DNA from: Emydura subglobosa | Lineage: Eukaryota; Chordata; Testudines; Chelidae | Direction of reading: 5' to 3' | NCBI GenBank assembly: GCA_007922225.1 | Contig: ML680055.1 | Location: 1,063,857-1,127,856, forward strand | DNA length: 64,000 nucleotides | Shown here: positions 58,390-64,000 of the stretch, one piece after another | How the letters are laid out: every line of letters starts with the position of its first letter | Position numbering within the stretch: position 1 is the stretch's first letter | Made by a program: the position numbers and the translations under genes | The notes under the pieces: generated by a model | The model's database searches: none | Seen by the model: the letters and a program-made list of their open reading frames with translations, nothing else | Told to the model about the DNA's origin: nothing

Positions 58390-58658
58390 ACTTGGCACTT
58401 ATCTTTATTGAATTTCATCTTCTTGATTTCAGGCCAATCCTCCAATATGTCAAGGTCATTTTGAATTCTATTCCTGTCTTCCAAAGTGCGTGCAACCCCT
58501 GTCAGGTTGGTGTCATCTGCAAATTTTATAAATATACTCTCCACTCCATTATCCAAGTCATTAATGAAAATATTGAATAGTAGTGGACCCAGAACTGACC
58601 CCTATGAGAGCCCACTACATTCATCCTCCCAGTTTGACAGAGAACCATTGATAACTAC
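58390..58658 (-). repeat. CR1 RT fragment, active-site region
   Basis: Minus-strand reading gives [40 protein letters not shown] and NDLDILEDWPEIKKMKFN. FADD is the RT catalytic motif. Oriented opposite to the CR1 at 57319-58388, with which it shares a border. Confidence 0.75.
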
Positions 58659-61390
58659 TCATAGACTTTAAGGTTAGAAGGGACCATTATGATCATCCAG
58701 TCTGACCTCCTGCACAATGCAGGCCACAGAACCTGACTCACCCACTCCCGTAATAGATCCCTAACCTCTGGCTGAGTTACTGAAGTCCTCAAATCATGGC
58801 TTAAAGGCATCAAGGTACTGAGAATCCACCAGCAAGTGACCCATGTCCCATGCTGCAGAGAATGGCAGAGGCCCTGGGGGTTTTTTGCCTATCTGCTCTG
58901 GGGGGAAAAGCCCTTCCCAACCCCAAATATGGTGATCAGCTAAACCCTGAGCAAGTGGGCAAGACTCACAAACTAAACACCTGGGAAAGAATTCTCTGTA
59001 GTAACTCAGAACCCTCCCCATCTCACATCCCATCACAGGCCATTGGCATATTTACCGCTAGTAGTCGAAGATCAGTTAATTGCCAAATTAGGCTGTCCCA
59101 TCATACCATCTTCTCCATAAACTTATCAACATCAGTCTTGAAGCCAGCTAGGTTTTTTGCCACCACTGGTCCCCTTGGAAGGCTGTTCCAGAATTTCACT
59201 TCTCTGATGGTTAGAAACCTTCATCTAATTTCAAGTCTAAACTTCCTGTTGGCCAGTTTATATCCATTTGTTATTGTGTCCACATTGGTGCTGAACTTAA
59301 ATAACTCCTCTCCCTCCCTGGTATTTATAGCTTTAATGTATTTATAGAAAGCAATCATATCTCCCCTTAGCCCTCTTTTGGTTGGGCTAAACAAGCCAAG
59401 CTCTTTGATTCTCCTCTCATCAGTCAGGTTTTCCGTTCCTCGGATCATCCTCGTAGCCCTTCTCTGCACCTGTTCCAGTTTGAATTCATCTTTCTTAAAC
59501 ATAGGAGACCAGAACTGCACAGAGTATTCCAGATGAGGTCTCATCAGCACCTTGTATAACGATACTAATACCTCACTATCTCTACTGGAAATACTTCGCC
59601 TGATGCATCCTAGGACCGCATTAGCTTTTTTCATGGCTACATCACATTGGCGGCTCATAGTCATCCTGTCTTTCAGTATGGCCTTTTAACTGGTTAGGCA
59701 TCCACTATGACACACTGCCCCTCCCATGATCACCCTTATAGTGTAACTGTGCATTGTTTAATACAAAGTATGTCATGTAAGATATTTTTTAAATGCTCAT
59801 GACATACTGAACCTTATTGTTATAGTAGTATGTTTGTTGCAATGTCACATATGGTTATGAGGCTTCACTATGTAATGTTCCCAAAGGTGTGTTTCATAGC
59901 TTGAAGCAGATTCAGGCAAAACCCACCAAGAGCAGAGGGGCAGTTTGGGCCTCGCTAAGGAATGCATAAAACAAACCAGCTCTTCTAGGAACAATGGACT
60001 AGCCTAAGCATTGATGAGGGGATGCTCACTGATTTGGGTATGGAGGAGGCCATACAAGAACATTGTTTGTCACCTGACTTTGAAGGTGGGGGCAAAGCCC
60101 CAGAGGGGAGAAGGAACATTTTTAAAAGGGGAGACATTTGCCATGCTCTCTCTCTCTTCCACCTACATCTACAAACACCACCAAACAACTGAAATGCTGA
60201 CCCAGGGGGAAGCCTGGCTGGGAAGGAATCCAGCCAGCCTGTGATGAGTATCACCTAAGTTTGTAAGGTCGCTGAAAGTGTTAAGCTTAGTTTAGAATGT
60301 GTTTTGCCTTTTGTTTCACCTTGATCAAATCTGACTTGTGTCCCTCTGACTTATAATCACTTAAAATCTTTTCGTACTTAATAAATTTGATTGTTTATTT
60401 TACCTAAAACAGTGCATTTGGTTTAAGGTGTTTTAGAGAATCTATTTGAAGTGACAAGACTGGTGCATATTGATTTCTTTGATAAATTGACAAACACAGG
60501 AGCTTGCAGCATTCAGTGGGCAGTAAGATGGCTTTCCTAGGATTACATCTGGGACTGGGGATAGTGGCTGGGGTCATACCATTGCACAGTCCCATGAGTG
60601 GTTGGCTAGAGGCATTAACTCACTGAGTTGGGAGCAACTTACATGCTATAGGCTGTGCATGAGCTGCACAGGAGTGGGGATTCTCACAGCAAAGCAAGGT
60701 GAGATGGGCTCCAAGAGTGAGGGATTTGGGGTGACATAGCAATTCACCAGTCCAGATTGCAGAGGGAAACATCACACCCACCTTATAGTGATTTCATCTA
60801 AACTATATGTTTCTGGTTTGCTTATGAGAATGTCATGTGGAACTGTATCAAAAGCCTTACTAAAATCAAGATAAATGATATTTACTGGTTCCTCCCTATT
60901 CACTGACCAGTAACTCTAGCAAAGAAGGAAATTAGGTTGGTTTGGCATGATTTATTTTTGAGAAATCCATGCCAGCTATTCCTTATAATGCTATAATCCT
61001 CCAGGTGCTGACAAACTGATTGTTTAATAATGTTTTCCAGTATTTTTCCAGGTACTGAAGCTAGGCTGACTGGTCTGTAATTTTTGGGTCCTATTTGTTC
61101 CCCCTTTTAAATATAGGTACTGTGTTTTTCCTTCTTCAGTACTCTGGGGCCTCACCTGTCCTCCATGATTTCTCGAAGATCAGTGCTAATGGTTCCGTGA
61201 TTTCTTCAGCTTGTTCCTTAAGTACCCTAGGATGAATTTCATCAGGCCCTGCCAACTTGAATACATCTAACTTATCTAAAGATTCTTTAACCTGTTCTTT
61301 CCCTATTTTGGTTTGCATTCCTTCCCCTTGTTAATATTAATTGTGCTGAGTAATTGTCTTCATTAACCTTTTCAGTAATTTGATCTAGAC
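58659..61390 (-). pseudogene. CR1 LINE split by an LTR insertion
   Basis: On the minus strand, 61390-60777 encodes the RT start ([40 protein letters not shown], then [18 protein letters not shown]). After the LTR at 60776-59706 comes the short stretch to 59683 that continues the CR1. Then 59664-59221 gives SRQCDVAMKKANAVLGCIRR, RPHLEYSVQFWSPMFKKDEF and QVQRRATRMIRGTENLTDER, and a 3' UTR runs to about 58660 (GGTTAGAAGGGACCATTATG). The RT active-site segment between the two halves is deleted. Confidence 0.85.
59706..60776 (+). mobile_element. solo LTR, Gmr1-like Gypsy family
   Basis: Starts TATGACACACTGCCCC and ends AAACATCACA. CR1 sequence reads continuously across it, with TCCAC (59701-59705) and CCCAC (60777-60781) as a 5-bp target duplication with one mismatch. 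Includes ACTTATAATCACTTAAAATC and CTTAATAAATTTG, shared with 20047-20815 and the LTR at 63532. Confidence 0.8.
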
Positions 61391-61639
61391 TACATTTTCC
61401 TGGATAGTGCCTCAGTTTTCCCATCCATAAAATAAGGATAACACCACCTATTATTAAGGTTGACACTTACCATTTTAAATCCCTGTTTTCAGTTGCTTAT
61501 AACATTGCCACACTTCAACTGTTTGGGATGGAAATTTCCATGTCAGGTATCTGGCTCAGGCTGAATGTTTTTGGAAAATTTCAGCCAAAAGGGTTTGTTT
61601 CCAAGAACAAAACTAGAGAAAAAGACATTGCATGTTAAA

Positions 61640-62600
61640 ACAACGAGAGATCTGTAGCACTTTAAAGACTAACAAATTTAATTTCAGCAGGCATAAGCTT
61701 TCGTGGGTTGCACCCCACTTCCTCAGATGCAGTTGGTAGAAATAATATAGCAAATACAGGCAACATATATATGGTAGGCAACATATACATATCCAAAGGC
61801 ATAGATAACAATGGGGTAGGTGGATGAAAGCTGGTACTTGAGGCCTAATTACAACCATTGAGTAGGAGGTGAGAATGGGTGATCAGAGCAACTTACTTCT
61901 TGTAATGAGATAGCCATTCCAAATCTCTGTTTAAACCCAGTTTGAATGTGTCAAGTTTGCAGATAAATTCTAACTCAGCAGTTTCTCTTTGAAGTCTGTT
62001 TCTGAAGTTTTTTTGTGATAGGATAGCAACTCTCAGGTCAGAGATAGTGTGTCCTGGGAGATTGAAGTGTTCTCCAACTGGTTTATGGATGTTATCATTT
62101 TTTATGTCTGATTTGTGTCCATTTATCCTTGTGTGTAGTGATAGTCCAGTTTGGCCAGAGGGGCATTGCTGGCACATGATGGCATATATAACATTAGTGG
62201 ATGTGCAGGTGAATGAGCCCTTTATGGTGTGATTGATGTGGTTAGGACCAGTGATGCTGTCACTAAAGTCGATGTGTGGGCAGATCTGACAACGGGGTTT
62301 GTTGCAGGGATAGGTTCCTGGATTAGACTTCTTGTATGGTTGCTGGTGAGTATTTGCTTCAGGTTGGGGGGCTGTCTGTAAGCCAGGATGGGTCTGTCGC
62401 CCACTGCCTGAGTGAGAGACAGAGCATCTGCTAGGATAGGTTGTAGATCTTTAATGATGTGTTGGAGAGATTTTAACTGGGGGCTGTAGGTGATGGCCAG
62501 TGGCGTTCTGTTGTTTTCTTTGTTGGGTCTGTCCTGTAATAGGTGACTTCTGGGTACCCATCTGGCTCTGTCAATTTGTTTCTTCACTTCTCCAGGCGGA
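61640..62600 (-). pseudogene. Penelope-like retroelement, 3' part with GIY-YIG
   Basis: Minus-strand pieces IDRARWVPRSHLLQDRPNKE (62587) and CQQCPSGQTGLSLHTRINGH with GEHFNLPGHTISDLRVAIL (61893-62177). Same family as 44610-46300, but the Tyr-Ile-Gly of the nuclease motif is deleted (PSGQTG instead of AMYIGQTG). Terminal repeat at 61640-61760. RT is missing. Confidence 0.85.
61688..61728 (-). ncRNA. hammerhead-ribozyme-like core in Penelope terminal repeat
   Basis: On the minus strand: CTGAGGA (61726-61720), a perfect 5-bp stem GTGGG/CCCAC (61718-61703), then GAAA (61702-61699) and GCTTATGC. As in the copy at 44658, the U expected beside the cleavage site is not present in the simplest fold. 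Confidence 0.55.
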
Positions 62601-63049
62601 ATTGCATGAATTGCATGTTAAAATATTCTGGCAAAATGGCAACCTTTCTTTTGCCCACATGCTTTAGAGCAGGGGCTTTGTAATTTGGCCTGAGTATCAG
62701 GGATGAGCTTTTTGCTGTCCCTTTGAAAATCTGCCCAGATTTGACCAAGTTATCAGCCTTTGAAAAATCGTAGTTAGCACATGCTCAGAAGAGACTTCTT
62801 AGATGTTAAGAGTTAAATTCCCTAAAGATTCCATTCACACTAGGCAGGGCCCAGCCTGGAGCTTAGTGGGACTCTCCCTGCAATTGCAGCTCCCAACTGC
62901 TGCAGGCAATGCTGGGTCTGGGTCTGGGCTCCTGAACTGGGAGCTGGGAGAGTCTCTCTCCTATGCTCTCAGTGACTCCCCACACAGGCCCACTCAGCGC
63001 AGAGGAGAAAGTTGTCTGTTATGAATGCAGGGGGAACAAGAGCCGTTAT
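62601..63049. other. no gene recognised
   Basis: Mixed unique sequence between a Penelope-like copy and a G-rich tract. Nothing coding supported. Confidence 0.4.
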
Positions 63050-63435
63050 AGGTGGAGTTGGAGGAGTCATTTGACAAGTAGACTGGGGAAAGGGGGTGGA
63101 AACTGGCACTGTAGACCAGCTGGGAGGATTGGGAAACTGGGACTGGTTGCTGTGGAAGGATTGGGACTGGGAGCCAGTGGATATGAGGATGTGGTGTGGG
63201 GTGTGTGACTGGAGGCTTTGGAGTGGGGAGATACAGATCAGATGAGGAGCCAGAGGGACTGGCTCTGGCTGGGCAAAGAGACTGGGATTGGAATGAGAAG
63301 CCTGAGGAGTGGAGACTAGGACTGGATAGAGGAGAATGGGCCTGAGATGAGGAACCAGGGGTGGGGAAGAGACTGGACTGGAACAAGCACAGGTTGGAAG
63401 GGGTGAGGCAGAAGGGGTCAAGCTCAGTGGAAATG
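63050..63435. repeat. G/A-rich degenerate repeat tract
   Basis: Repeats of GGGACTGG, GACTGGGA and GGAGTGGGGA at irregular spacing. The Ser/Pro-rich open frames on the minus strand follow from this composition. Confidence 0.6.
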
Positions 63436-63531
63436 AGCAGAAGGGTATGTGTCCATCTCATGGGATTGCTGGCTCCTTTAAAGGGAGTCTGGACTCAGCC
63501 TGCCCATGATGAGCTTATTTAAGGAGCCCAT

Positions 63532-64000
63532 TGTGATGTTCCCCTAGTGCAATCTGGGCTGGTGTATAGCTGTGTCACCCCAATCTCCCACTCCTGGAGC
63601 CCATCTTACCCTGCTCTGCAGTGAGAACCGCCCTCCTGGGCTGTTCACGCACAGCCTTCAGCATGCAAGTGGCTGCTAACCAAGGGAGTGAATGCTTCTA
63701 GCCAGCCACTCTTTAGATTATGCAACAGAATGACACTAGCTACTACCTCGCAGATGCAACCCTAGAACCTCCGTTTTACGATGTTCAGTGCTGCCCACTG
63801 ACCCATGTAAGCTCATAATAGTTCATCAATATAACAAAGACATTGATATGCACCAGCCTGGTTACTCCCAGCAGAGTCTCCCACACACTTCACACCAAAT
63901 GCACTGCTTTAGCTAAAACAAACAAACCAATTTATTAACTAGAGAAGGATTTTAAGTGATTATAAGTCAAAGGATAAGAAGTCAAATTTGGTCAAGAGAA
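63532..64000 (-). repeat. Gmr1-like Gypsy LTR, cut by the window end
   Basis: TGTGATGTTCCCCTAGTGC at 63532 is the reverse complement of an LTR end in ...GGGAACATCACA. Further in, TTTAAGTGATTATAAGTCAA and TTTATTAACTAGAGAAG match, inverted, the polyadenylation region of the LTR at 59706-60776. Its other end lies beyond 64000. Confidence 0.75.

Noticed and set aside
62969..63461. Two overlapping Ser/Pro-rich minus-strand frames
   Set aside because: Produced by the G/A-rich degenerate repeat.

Overview
This is vertebrate nuclear DNA, most likely from a turtle. The repeat types fit: CR1 LINEs ending in the octamer-like TTCTATGAT tail, GIY-YIG Penelope-like elements, DIRS tyrosine-recombinase retrotransposons, SCAN-gag Gmr1-like Gypsy elements and short palindromic repeats. 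The turtle call rests on remembered repeat families and was not searched. Only one intact protein-coding gene is visible: GJC1 (connexin 45), minus strand, single coding exon 31406-32587. Nothing resembles a bacterial or phage operon.

Layout. 1-1240: a palindromic Penelope-like remnant and a hAT-type MITE. 1240-3700: unique DNA with old MIR/L3-like repeats. 3740-12577: two DIRS-type elements in opposite orientation (minus ~4825-8700, plus ~8735-12577), with a MITE in the minus one. 12580-20815: a Gmr1-like Gypsy element in the order gag(SCAN)-protease-integrase-...-RT-RNase H, invaded by a second Gypsy element (15748-18280) and an unrelated LTR (~18586-19560). 20835-22050: a decayed retroviral pol. 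22050-24800: mixed old repeats.

24800-31300 is the 3' flank of GJC1. 31330-32640 holds its polyadenylation signal candidate, coding exon and splice acceptor. From 32650 to about 56100 lies the probable 5' intron or upstream region of GJC1 (transcription runs leftwards). It is studded with an old LINE (33440-35690), a hAT transposase remnant (42653-44600) cut by a Penelope-like element (44610-46300), a 1368-bp solo LTR with a 5-bp target duplication (46682-48049), a CR1 (49993-51438) and a small two-hairpin insertion with a 12-bp target duplication (53012-53130).

55380-56650 is GC-rich: a CCCCAGTG minisatellite broken by a 100-N assembly gap, then a CpG-rich block with a GTGAGT donor on the minus strand, a candidate GJC1 promoter and first exon. 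56845-64000 is a stack of MITE, CR1, LTR and Penelope-like copies, ending in an LTR that runs off the window.

The most unusual items are the small structured insertion at 53012, hammerhead-ribozyme-like cores in the Penelope-like copies, the integrase-before-RT Gypsy element with a tandem repeat between its domains, and the head-to-tail DIRS junction.
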